In this document: positions 1 to 5,727 of the stretch, piece by piece
Position numbering within the stretch: the first letter of the stretch is position 1
Layout of the letters: each line of letters starts with the position of its first letter
NCBI GenBank assembly: GCA_945787595.1
Contig: CALZJV010000613.1
Location: forward strand, 1 to 5,987
DNA: 5,987 bases
Direction: 5' to 3'
Source of the DNA: an uncultured Desulfobacterales bacterium
GTDB lineage: Bacteria; Desulfobacterota; Desulfobacteria; Desulfobacterales; JAFDCJ01
Program-made: the position numbers and the translations under genes
Notes under the pieces: generated by a model
Told to the model about the DNA's origin: nothing
Seen by the model: only the letters and a program-made list of their open reading frames with translations
Database searches by the model: none

Positions 1-126
1 TCCATTTACCAAGGCGGCATTTTTTTCCGAAGACTGTTTTTCCTGTGCCATGGCCGGGAGAAAAACCAGGATCAAAGCGAAAACGGCAGCGAACTGCCAG
101 AGTCTCTTTGTGTTTGTATACTTCAT
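1..126 (-). CDS. Exported protein, N-terminal fragment (probable SurA/PpiC-type peptidyl-prolyl isomerase)
   Basis: Only the first 42 codons are in the window; the gene continues past position 1. The N-terminus is a clear Sec signal peptide: a basic start (MKYTNTKR), a hydrophobic core at about residues 9-24, and an Ala-Met-Ala cleavage site with cut expected after residue 27. The mature part begins QEKQSSEKNAALVNG. The ending AALVNG matches the point where SurA, PrsA and PpiD-like periplasmic foldases usually start (VNG followed by a short helix), so a parvulin-type foldase or related lipoprotein-like chaperone is the best guess. The catalytic domain lies outside the window. The start is supported by AAAGGA at 136-141, nine bases upstream. 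The leader carries a hairpin with a T-run and a riboswitch-like segment. The signal peptide is sure; the family is inferred from six residues. Confidence 0.72.
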   Translation of the reverse strand, partial: MKYTNTKRLWQFAAVFALILVFLPAMAQEKQSSEKNAALVNG

Positions 127-153
127 GGTTGTGAATCCTTTCAAGGTTGAGGT

Positions 154-176
154 AAAAAAAAAGACTCCATAGAGTC
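154..176 (-). terminator. Terminator-like hairpin with T-run in the leader of the exported protein
   Basis: Read on the minus strand, GACTC-TATG-GAGTC forms a 5-bp stem with a four-base loop, extendable by one G-T pair, and is followed by ten T residues in all but one position. It sits about 30 bases before the start codon of the gene at 1-126. It could end transcription from the upstream oxidoreductase genes or act as an attenuator in the leader. The stem is short, so termination would be inefficient. Confidence 0.4.
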
Positions 177-191
177 CATCCCTTTATTTCT

Positions 192-240
192 AAAATTCTA
201 CACCGTATGAACCGGATCAGGTTCGCTATCAGGTTGAATC
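192..240 (-). promoter_or_regulatory. Leader element resembling the 3' half of a TPP riboswitch (incomplete)
   Basis: On the minus strand this reads GAACCTGATCCGGTTCATAC followed by GGTGTAG, close to the conserved 3' part of TPP (THI-box) riboswitches, in which CCTGATC-CGG, a short loop, a returning CGG and CGTAGGG form the pyrophosphate-side helix. The segment AACCTGAT occurs twice, 12 bases apart. The usual 5' half with CTGAGA is not present: the only similar piece is CTGATAG immediately upstream, with no room for the helix between. GTAG is followed by AATT instead of GGG. It is therefore a degenerate copy, a different structure, or a protein-binding palindrome. The hairpin/T-run 15 bases downstream is where an expression platform would be expected. 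Confidence 0.25.
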
Positions 241-312
241 CATATTTTTTTGTAGTGGTTAATTGTTCTTCTAATACTAACACAGAAAATTTTTATTTCA
301 ATGGGGAAATTT

Positions 313-1200
313 TCAAGGAGATATCATCCCGGCTTTCCTTAACAGCAGATTCCATTCGGCATCAACCATTTTCTGTATTTGCTTGATGTCCGCGTCTGTC
401 AGATGGTTAAACCTGCCCTGATCGGCCAGGTATTCTTTCACCTTACGATCGCCTCTGAAATTCAGGGTGTAGTCAACGCCATCCTCTACCTCGTACAAGG
501 GAAATGCGTTGGCCTGGACTGCAAGCCGGGCGATTTTAACCGACATTTCGGATCCGATTCGCCAACCCGAGGGGCACGTTGCCAGGATGTGGATGAATCT
601 GGAGCCGCCTTTCAATTTTGCGGCTTTTTCAAACTTCCGGATCATATCTTCGGGATAGCCGATGCTGGCGGTGGCGGCATAGGGGATGCGGTGGGCGGCT
701 AACGCCTCGACAATATTCTTTTTGCCTGTTTTTTTCCATTTTTCAGCGGGCGTGGTGGTCGTTCGAGTACCGTAGGGCGTGGCGGAGGAACGCTGAACGC
801 CGGTATTCATATAGCCTTCATTGTCATAGCAGACAAAAATACAATCTTCATTACGTTCCACGGCTCCGCTCAAAGACTGAAAGCCGATATCAAAAGTCCC
901 GCCGTCGCCCGCCCAGGACAGAACCGTAGTATCAGTGTCGCCGCGCATATCCAGGGCCGCCCGCAATCCGCTGGCAGCCGCTCCGGCAGTGGCAAAAGCC
1001 GTGTGCAATATGGGAACCTTCAGGGCGCTCTGAGGATAGGGTCCGGCAATGACACCCCAGCAGCAGGCAGGGATGACCACCATTGTTTTTTCACCCAACG
1101 CCTGGAGGGCAAATTTCATGGCAATGGTCGCACCGCAACCGGGACAACCCAGATGACCGGGATTCATCAGATCGTTAGGTTTGAGGTTTAATTGTACCAT
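313..1200 (-). CDS. porB: 2-oxoacid:ferredoxin oxidoreductase, beta subunit (TPP-binding, PorB/VorB type)
   Basis: Beta subunit of a multi-subunit 2-oxoacid:ferredoxin oxidoreductase; it binds thiamine diphosphate-Mg and one [4Fe-4S] cluster in the cytoplasm. Seen in the 295-residue product: a CPGCG motif at residues 19-23 and further cysteines at 46/47 and 209 (CPSG), which match the four cluster ligands of the family. The TPP/Mg motif starts with GDGG at 98-101 and ends with NEGYMNTG at 127-134. The segment GVQRSSATPYG follows, typical of beta subunits. Length is normal for the family (about 280-310), and nothing appears missing. The start ATG overlaps the end of the alpha gene by 13 bases and has AGGAG ten bases upstream inside the alpha coding sequence, so translation is probably coupled. 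It is the last gene of the cluster. The symbol is generic: pyruvate, 2-oxoisovalerate and aryl-2-oxoacid enzymes share these motifs. Confidence 0.95.
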   Translation of the reverse strand: MVQLNLKPNDLMNPGHLGCPGCGATIAMKFALQALGEKTMVVIPACCWGVIAGPYPQSALKVPILHTAFATAGAAASGLRAALDMRGDTDTTVLSWAGDGGTFDIGFQSLSGAVERNEDCIFVCYDNEGYMNTGVQRSSATPYGTRTTTTPAEKWKKTGKKNIVEALAAHRIPYAATASIGYPEDMIRKFEKAAKLKGGSRFIHILATCPSGWRIGSEMSVKIARLAVQANAFPLYEVEDGVDYTLNFRGDRKVKEYLADQGRFNHLTDADIKQIQKMVDAEWNLLLRKAGMISP

Positions 1201-2306
1201 GATTCAACAATCTCCTGATTCAGCCCGATCCAGACACTTTCCTGATCGGGGGTCGAATTTTTTTTGGTTTCATTGTAGATTTCAATCAGGGTATCCGGTG
1301 TTATATCGCGGCCGCCTAAACCGGCCACGTATCCGAAAACCCGAGGATGCGTATCAAGGTTGCACAGGGCGGCACGGATTTCCTGTGAAAAAATTCCGCC
1401 GGCGCCAAAAGAGACATTTCTGTCAATGACTGCGATTTTTTTAGCCGCCCCTAAGTGCTGGCAAATAAGATTGGCGGGAAACGGTCGAAACAACTTAATT
1501 TTGAACAGACCGACTTTTTCACCCCGTGATCTGAGATGGGCCAGCACCTGACGGCAGGTGCCCGTCACCGTTCCGCTGGTGACCATGATGATGTCGGCAT
1601 CCCGGCACTGGATGGCTTCAACCGGGCCATAGGTTCTATTAAAATTACCTGCAAATTGTTCTTCTATCTTTCCCAAGCAATCCAGGGCTTCTTCCATGGC
1701 CACCTGGGTGTTGTAGCGCATTTCCATGTAGGCGGCGGGAGTGACCAGTTGATTGAGGGCGCAGGGATCCGCTGTATCCATCTTAAAACGGGGGGACGGG
1801 GGTGGCAGAAAGCGATCCACCAGCTGCTGGTCCGGAAGATCGATGGGTTCAAAGGTATGGGAAAGATAGAAAGCGTCCATGATCACCATGACCGGCAGGT
1901 TTAGCGTTTCGGCCAGGCGAAAGGCCTGCAGGGTGGTGTCGAAAACCTCCTGACCTTCTTCACAGTAAAGCTGAATCCAGCCGGTGTCTCGCTGAGCCAG
2001 GCTGTCGGTTTGGTCCGTCCAGATGTTCCATCCCGGTCCGAGAGCCCGGTTGACTTCGGCCATGACAATCGGCAGCCTGGCTGCCGAAGCCCAGTGAAGC
2101 AGCTCATGCATGTAGGCTAATCCATGAGAAGAAGATGCCGTAAAGGCCCGGACGCCGCCGCTGGCAGCACCGATAACGGCCGCCATGGCCGAATGCTCGC
2201 TTTCCACATTGATGAAACGTGCATCTAAAGTGGCGGCGATCACCTGGACTCTCGCCAGGCGTACGGCTTCAGATACCGCATGACTGCCTTCTAATACCCT
2301 TTTCAT
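1188..2306 (-). CDS. porA: 2-oxoacid:ferredoxin oxidoreductase, alpha subunit, lacking the YPITP segment
   Basis: Alpha subunit (pyrimidine-binding and transketolase C-terminal domains) that pairs with beta to form the TPP active site. The ATG at 2306 is chosen because the protein then starts MKRVLEGSHAVSEA, as in the family, and GGAGG lies seven bases upstream; a longer ATG at 2444 would only read through the Cys-rich end of the previous gene in another frame. The product has 372 residues; relatives have about 390. Seen: VESEHSAM at 34-41 (Glu37 probably being the TPP-activating glutamate), SSHGLAYMHE at 59-68, NRA at 86-88, NIWTDQ at 94-99 and QRDTGW at 105-110, and GLGGRDITPDT near the C-terminus. 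Missing: after VIAA (22-25) the family has YPITPQ and about 15 more residues; here the text jumps to TLDARF. Domain identity is sure; activity is uncertain. It overlaps the preceding gene by ATGA. Confidence 0.93.
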   Translation of the reverse strand: MKRVLEGSHAVSEAVRLARVQVIAATLDARFINVESEHSAMAAVIGAASGGVRAFTASSSHGLAYMHELLHWASAARLPIVMAEVNRALGPGWNIWTDQTDSLAQRDTGWIQLYCEEGQEVFDTTLQAFRLAETLNLPVMVIMDAFYLSHTFEPIDLPDQQLVDRFLPPPSPRFKMDTADPCALNQLVTPAAYMEMRYNTQVAMEEALDCLGKIEEQFAGNFNRTYGPVEAIQCRDADIIMVTSGTVTGTCRQVLAHLRSRGEKVGLFKIKLFRPFPANLICQHLGAAKKIAVIDRNVSFGAGGIFSQEIRAALCNLDTHPRVFGYVAGLGGRDITPDTLIEIYNETKKNSTPDQESVWIGLNQEIVESWYN

Positions 2307-4057
2307 ATGATTTCCTCCTCCAGCGCCATGGCATTGCGAGGGCATTCCGTGGCGCACACCCCGCATCCCTTGCAGTAATCCAGGTTGATTTTGCGACTGG
2401 CATTTTCTACAGATACGGCCATTTCTGGGCAGTAAAGCCGGCAAAAATCACAGGCATTGCAGATGCCGCAATTAAAACAGCGTGAAGCTTCCTTTTTAGC
2501 GGCATTTTTTTCATATGTGGCGCTAATTTCCTCAAAGGACCGAATGCTCGGATCGGCATTCTTGGAGGGCGGGGTCGCCCTGGGGGCAGTCTGGAAATAG
2601 TCACTGACAATTTCATCATAGCCGACAATATGAGTGTTGCGATATTTGCGATCCTGGACCAGGTAGGTGTCTACGGACAGTGCCGGTCCGGCGCCTACCC
2701 GGCAGGCGGCCAAACGTTTGTCAACGGCATCAAGACCTTTTTCAAAATGGGTATCCAGGACCATGGCCGCCTGTTTGCCGGATGCGATAGCATCGGCCAC
2801 ACTTTTAGTCGGGCTTGCAAGATCTCCGCCAAAAAGGATTGGTATTTCCTGCTCGATTAGCCGGCAGTGGCTCAAATCAAGTATTTTAGATCCCTCTGCT
2901 CTTTGAAGCTGCCAGATGGATTCGGCTTTGGCGCCGACGGCGGCAAAAATGCCCTGAACGTTTATTTTTTCCGTTTTTTTACCGTCCGGCATGACGCTTG
3001 ACCGGCCGCCGATTTTCTTTTTGTCGACTTTCATTTGCTGTAAGGTGAGGCAGTAATCCGGTAGACAAGAAGATACACCGGCAGGCTTCTCCTGAATGCA
3101 GATGGGGGCGACAAGTTCCATAATTTTCACCCCTTCTTTTACCGCCATTGTTACTTCCGGCTTAAAGGCCGGCATATCTTCCCGGCGGCGGCGATATACA
3201 ATCACCGGCGAGGCTCCCAGACGAACGAGGGAACGTGCGACATCAATGGCGGTGTTGCCACCACCGATAATCGCTACGGTCCCACGAAAAGACGCTTTTT
3301 CTGCCGGATTAAGATTGCGAAGAAAATCCAATCCGTCCCGCACGAGATCGCCACCTTGAATTTTAAGGGTGACGGATCGCTCGTACCCGCAGCCAATAAA
3401 AAGAGCGTTATATTCACAGCGAATTTTTTTCAACAGGCTCTCAGTAACCGGCGTTTCACAGTAGATGGTCACGCCTAGATCTTTAAGTCGGCTTATTTCA
3501 CTATTGAGAACATCCCGAGGCAGGCGATAGATCGGGATACCCCGGCGCAGCAAGCCGCCGGGTTCGGATCGGGCTTCAAACACATCACAGCCATAACCCA
3601 GGCGTGTCAGAAAATAGGCGGCAGCCAGTCCGGCCGGGCCTGCTCCGGCAATTGCCACCTTTTTGCCGTTGGCAGGTTTCATATGGTAGTCAGCGGTTTT
3701 TCCGTTTGAGATAGCAGTATCGCCAAGAAATCGTTCCAGGTTGTGAATCGCAATAGGTTCATCCATATTTGCACGGTTGCAGGCACTTTCGCAGGGGTGA
3801 AAACACACCCGCCCGCAGATTGCCGGAAAGGGGTTTTCATTTAAGATCGTCTGCCAGGCATCTTTCAACAACCCACGTGACATCAGCATTTCGATGCGGG
3901 CGATATCCTGACCCACCGGGCATGCCGCACTGCACGGTGCGGTTTTTTCGTCAAATTTGGGATAAAAAAAGCGCCAGGAGCCGGTTTTGTTCACATTGGT
4001 TGAAGTACTGGAGTGCGGGACGAACAATGGTATTTGGTTAAAAGATGAATCATTCAT
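2303..4057 (-). CDS. GltD-like FAD/NAD(P)H oxidoreductase fused to a PorD-like 2x[4Fe-4S] domain
   Basis: Fusion protein of 584 residues that should move electrons between NAD(P)(H), FAD and Fe-S clusters of the oxidoreductase. Domains in order: an N-terminal GltD-type Fe-S domain with cysteines 42, 46, 81, 85, 89 and 93; an FAD-binding motif GAGPAG at 138-143 with EPGGLLRRGIP at 165-175; an NAD(P)-binding motif GGGNTAID at 265-272 followed by YRRRREDMPA at 288-297, where the arginines suggest NADPH; the second FAD segment GGD at 410-412; a linker at about 440-520; then a ferredoxin domain with CxxCxxCxxxCP at 533-544 and again at 562-573. An extra C527xxC530 precedes it. A delta subunit (PorD) is normally a separate gene of about 80-100 residues; here it is the C-terminus. 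AAAGGA lies seven bases before the ATG. It ends inside the alpha gene start (ATGA). Confidence 0.93.
   Translation of the reverse strand: MNDSSFNQIPLFVPHSSTSTNVNKTGSWRFFYPKFDEKTAPCSAACPVGQDIARIEMLMSRGLLKDAWQTILNENPFPAICGRVCFHPCESACNRANMDEPIAIHNLERFLGDTAISNGKTADYHMKPANGKKVAIAGAGPAGLAAAYFLTRLGYGCDVFEARSEPGGLLRRGIPIYRLPRDVLNSEISRLKDLGVTIYCETPVTESLLKKIRCEYNALFIGCGYERSVTLKIQGGDLVRDGLDFLRNLNPAEKASFRGTVAIIGGGNTAIDVARSLVRLGASPVIVYRRRREDMPAFKPEVTMAVKEGVKIMELVAPICIQEKPAGVSSCLPDYCLTLQQMKVDKKKIGGRSSVMPDGKKTEKINVQGIFAAVGAKAESIWQLQRAEGSKILDLSHCRLIEQEIPILFGGDLASPTKSVADAIASGKQAAMVLDTHFEKGLDAVDKRLAACRVGAGPALSVDTYLVQDRKYRNTHIVGYDEIVSDYFQTAPRATPPSKNADPSIRSFEEISATYEKNAAKKEASRCFNCGICNACDFCRLYCPEMAVSVENASRKINLDYCKGCGVCATECPRNAMALEEEII
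2314..2318 (-). promoter_or_regulatory. Strong ribosome binding site deciding the alpha-subunit start
   Basis: GGAGG inside a GAGGAGGAAATC stretch lies seven bases before the ATG at 2306. The same bases encode the last Glu-Glu-Glu-Ile codons of the flavoprotein. With the ATGA stop/start overlap this indicates coupled translation and settles the alpha start at 2306 rather than further upstream. Confidence 0.85.
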
Positions 4058-4075
4058 TGCTGATTCCTTTATGAT

Positions 4076-4125
4076 CAGAATTCAGATCACAGAAAATGAC
4101 GGAGGTCGGTATTCAGAATTTAGAT
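4076..4125. repeat. Direct repeat CAGAATTYAGAT, two copies, in the gap between gamma and fusion genes
   Basis: CAGAATTCAGAT at 4076-4087 and CAGAATTTAGAT at 4114-4125 match at 11 of 12 positions and start 38 bases apart. The first copy lies within an inverted repeat TGATC...GATCA (4072-4089). ATGATC also recurs at 4071, 4124 and 4163. The copies lie between the internal promoter and the fusion gene start, so they would fall in the 5' untranslated region. They may be regulator sites or a small intergenic repeat. Confidence 0.4.
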
Positions 4126-4126
4126 G

Positions 4127-4154
4127 ATCATAGGAAGTATCCGATTGAGGTCAA
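4127..4154 (-). promoter_or_regulatory. Predicted sigma70-type internal promoter for the fusion-alpha-beta genes
   Basis: On the minus strand, TTGACC (4154-4149) and TATGAT (4132-4127) are separated by 16 bases; each hexamer matches consensus in five of six positions. Transcription would start near 4120, about 60 bases before the fusion gene ATG. The palindrome ATGATCAT (4124-4131) covers the -10 element and could be an operator. This would let the fusion, alpha and beta genes be transcribed apart from the gamma gene, which lies just upstream. Confidence 0.55.
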
Positions 4155-4221
4155 ATGCGTTTATGATCTATTACTTGATTCGGCGTCACTACATCCACTT
4201 CAACTTTTTCTCGCTAGGTCT

Positions 4222-4797
4222 TCATGGTGTCTGTAGTTTAATCATTCCAAGAAGCTGCACACTCTCATAGGCATCAATTACGGCCCTGATATTCTGCTCC
4301 GGTTTGACGGCAATGTCTTCTTTAATGGCATCTGAAATCATTTCCAGGGGTGGCATCTCCAACATGCGGCTGAATGCGCCGATCATGGCCGTATTGATAA
4401 TGGGATGAGTGCGCGTGCCCAGACGGTTTTGGACGGCAATGCCGGTGGCATCCACCCAGGCCAGGTGAAAACCGGAGAAGACTTCCAGACTTTCGGGTTG
4501 GGCCGAGGCGTTAACCAGGATCCAACCCCCCGGTTTAAGCCCCGCGGTGACATCCACTGATTCCAGCAATTTGATATCCTGTACCACAACGTGATCCGGG
4601 GTATACACGTTGCTGCGAATCAGGATTTTTTCCTTAGCCAGGCGCAAATAGGCTTCCACCGGAGCCCCTCGTCTTTCCACGCCAAAGACGGGAAAAGACT
4701 GAACCCAACAACCGGCGCTGAAAAAGGCTTTGGCCAACAATATTGAGGCTACGACCGTTCCCTGTCCACCACGTCCGTGAAAACGTATTTCCTGCAT
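4222..4797 (-). CDS. porG: 2-oxoacid:ferredoxin oxidoreductase, gamma subunit
   Basis: Gamma subunit of the 2-oxoacid:ferredoxin oxidoreductase; in the family it corresponds to the domain involved in CoA binding and assembly of the complex. The 191-residue product begins MQEIRFHGRGGQGTV, the family's hallmark glycine-rich start (HGRGGQG at 7-13), followed by FPVFGVERRGAPVEAYLR at about 35-52 and VVVQD near residue 70. Length is typical (about 180-195) and the gene looks intact. The ATG at 4797 puts the hallmark motif at the expected place; the ribosome binding site is weak (CAGGG, about seven bases away). It is first in the cluster, with a 164-base gap before the fusion gene, unusually wide compared with the overlaps further down. 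A candidate promoter lies at 4906-4934. Confidence 0.95.
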   Translation of the reverse strand: MQEIRFHGRGGQGTVVASILLAKAFFSAGCWVQSFPVFGVERRGAPVEAYLRLAKEKILIRSNVYTPDHVVVQDIKLLESVDVTAGLKPGGWILVNASAQPESLEVFSGFHLAWVDATGIAVQNRLGTRTHPIINTAMIGAFSRMLEMPPLEMISDAIKEDIAVKPEQNIRAVIDAYESVQLLGMIKLQTP

Positions 4798-5016
4798 GTT
4801 TTGCCCTGAATCGTGTTTTTTTTTGAAAACGGCTCACCGAGGGGCTAAGTTTTTTACAATCCTAAAATCGGGTTTCTGTTAGATTGCAAGGGATGTTTCT
4901 CCTGATACATATTATAAATTTCAGAGCCTGTCAAAAACCTAATAAAAGCGCGTCATGCCAATTTCATCCTGAGGCCATCATATCTTGAGAAATCGATTGA
5001 CTGGAAAAAATCCCCA
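4798..5016. other. Intergenic leader upstream of the gamma gene
   Basis: No gene is visible in these 219 bases. They contain the candidate promoter at 4906-4934, an imperfect inverted repeat at 4857-4886 (CAATC...GATTG with a bulge and three further pairs), a run of nine A residues on the minus strand close to the gamma start, and the downstream hairpin of the small-protein gene. The untranslated leader of the gamma gene would be roughly 100 bases long. Confidence 0.6.
4906..4934 (-). promoter_or_regulatory. Candidate promoter for the oxidoreductase cluster
   Basis: A perfect -35 hexamer TTGACA (4934-4929, minus strand) is followed after 17 bases by TATGTA (4911-4906). A perfect TATAAT also occurs at 4916-4911, but only 12 bases from the -35, too close to pair with it. 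The region is AT-rich and correctly placed upstream of the gamma gene. The -10 element is the weak part of this call. Confidence 0.4.
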
Positions 5017-5022
5017 TCAATC
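4995..5022 (-). terminator. Hairpin at the end of the small-protein gene, without a T-tail
   Basis: GATTGA (minus strand, including the stop codon TGA) pairs with TCAATC, and after a G-T pair and one mismatch the stem continues with GG/CC. The loop contains a T6 run but no T-run follows the stem. It could protect the 3' end of the message or act with a termination factor; it is not a classical intrinsic terminator. Confidence 0.3.
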
Positions 5023-5310
5023 CTCAATAAACTCACCATTTTCGATTTGCCTGGATTTCAGATTTTTCCCGCTGTCGAACTGCATTTTCACCTGGATTCG
5101 ATTTTTACAGCTAACCCCGAAAATTTCTTTTTGCAAAGAATAGGTTACACCACCGTTCTTTTCGAAATTTTGCATCAGTTCCCAGGATTTATTAATAAAA
5201 AGGTGAAATTGCTCCTGACACTCATTGCAGCGCACATTTAAGAAAAAGCCGTCTGACGAGGATTTGGATGTGTCTTTTCCAAAAATTTTATCGGTCAGTT
5301 TTTTAAGCAT
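5017..5310 (-). CDS. Small conserved-looking protein of unknown function with CxxC
   Basis: I cannot assign a function. The 97-residue product has a basic start (MLKKLTDKIFGK), a serine-rich stretch at 14-20, and then a compact part beginning FFLNVRCNECQEQFHLFINK (22-41) with Cys28-x-x-Cys31, plus a third cysteine at 68 in EIFGVSCKN. The CxxC with a later cysteine suggests a small zinc ribbon-like or redox fold, though a fourth clear ligand is not seen. The C-terminus is acidic (ENGEFIED). No signal peptide or membrane segment is visible. The start ATG at 5310 has GGAGA about seven bases upstream. Coding character is supported by the ribosome site, the domain-like sequence, and a hairpin at the stop. 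It is in the same direction as the oxidoreductase cluster, 219 bases upstream of it, so co-transcription is possible but not shown. Confidence 0.75.
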   Translation of the reverse strand: MLKKLTDKIFGKDTSKSSSDGFFLNVRCNECQEQFHLFINKSWELMQNFEKNGGVTYSLQKEIFGVSCKNRIQVKMQFDSGKNLKSRQIENGEFIED

Positions 5311-5727
5311 CGGTGAGTCTCCATTAAAAAAATTAGTGAATGGCGGTTTGGCAGGCTTCTTGATCTGTTTATTCCTGACTAGGCCACGAAATTATTTTAT
5401 TGTCAAGGAAGAGATCATTGAACGTCAGGATTTTAAAAACGGATTTTATGTAATGAATCTTTCGTCTTAGTCGACTTACTGTTGCCAAATAGACGGCCGA
5501 TATGTTCAAGCTGAATTGCAAATTCTTACGACAAAAAAAACTAATGCTCATCGGGCCTTTTTAAATCCGAATCGCCAAGCCGGATCCTCCGAATACAACT
5601 ATTGGGATTGAATTTGACAAAGCCGTCAATCAGACCTACTCTCACTTAACCTAAAATAATTACAGAAAATATTTTTAAATTTTTAGCCTTGATTGGGAGT
5701 TCACCGAAGGACTCAGGAGAAGAGGTA
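5311..5727. other. Intergenic region between divergent genes
   Basis: These 417 bases separate two genes pointing away from each other and should hold both promoters. For the plus strand see 5614-5642. For the minus strand the best candidate is TTGACA at 5406-5401 with only a poor -10 (CCTAGT at 5383-5378) after 17 bases. One copy of a 15-base direct repeat lies at 5571-5585. A short plus-strand stretch (5396-5470) reads as plausible protein but has no convincing start. No RNA gene or mobile element is recognised. Confidence 0.6.

Noticed and set aside
285..314. AT-rich inverted repeat (GAAAATTT/AAATTTTC) at the end of the beta gene as terminator
   Set aside because: The stem has almost no GC, overlaps the stop codon and is not followed by a T-run, so it is unlikely to terminate.
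2307..2444. N-terminal extension of the alpha subunit from an ATG at 2444
   Set aside because: It would read the Cys-rich end of the flavoprotein gene in a second frame, has no family similarity, and the ATG at 2306 has a strong ribosome site and the family's normal start.
4854..4889. Possible 11-residue leader peptide with TTG start after AGGAG upstream of the gamma gene
   Set aside because: The predicted transcription start falls on the AGGAG itself, the start codon is weak, and the peptide has no repeated regulatory codons.
4911..4916. Perfect TATAAT on the minus strand as the -10 of the cluster promoter
   Set aside because: Only 12 bases separate it from TTGACA, and no acceptable -35 lies 16-18 bases upstream of it.
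5546..5562. Short hairpin GCTC-ATC-GGGC followed by CTTTTT on the plus strand
   Set aside because: Only four pairs including a wobble, a three-base loop, and no plus-strand gene upstream to terminate.
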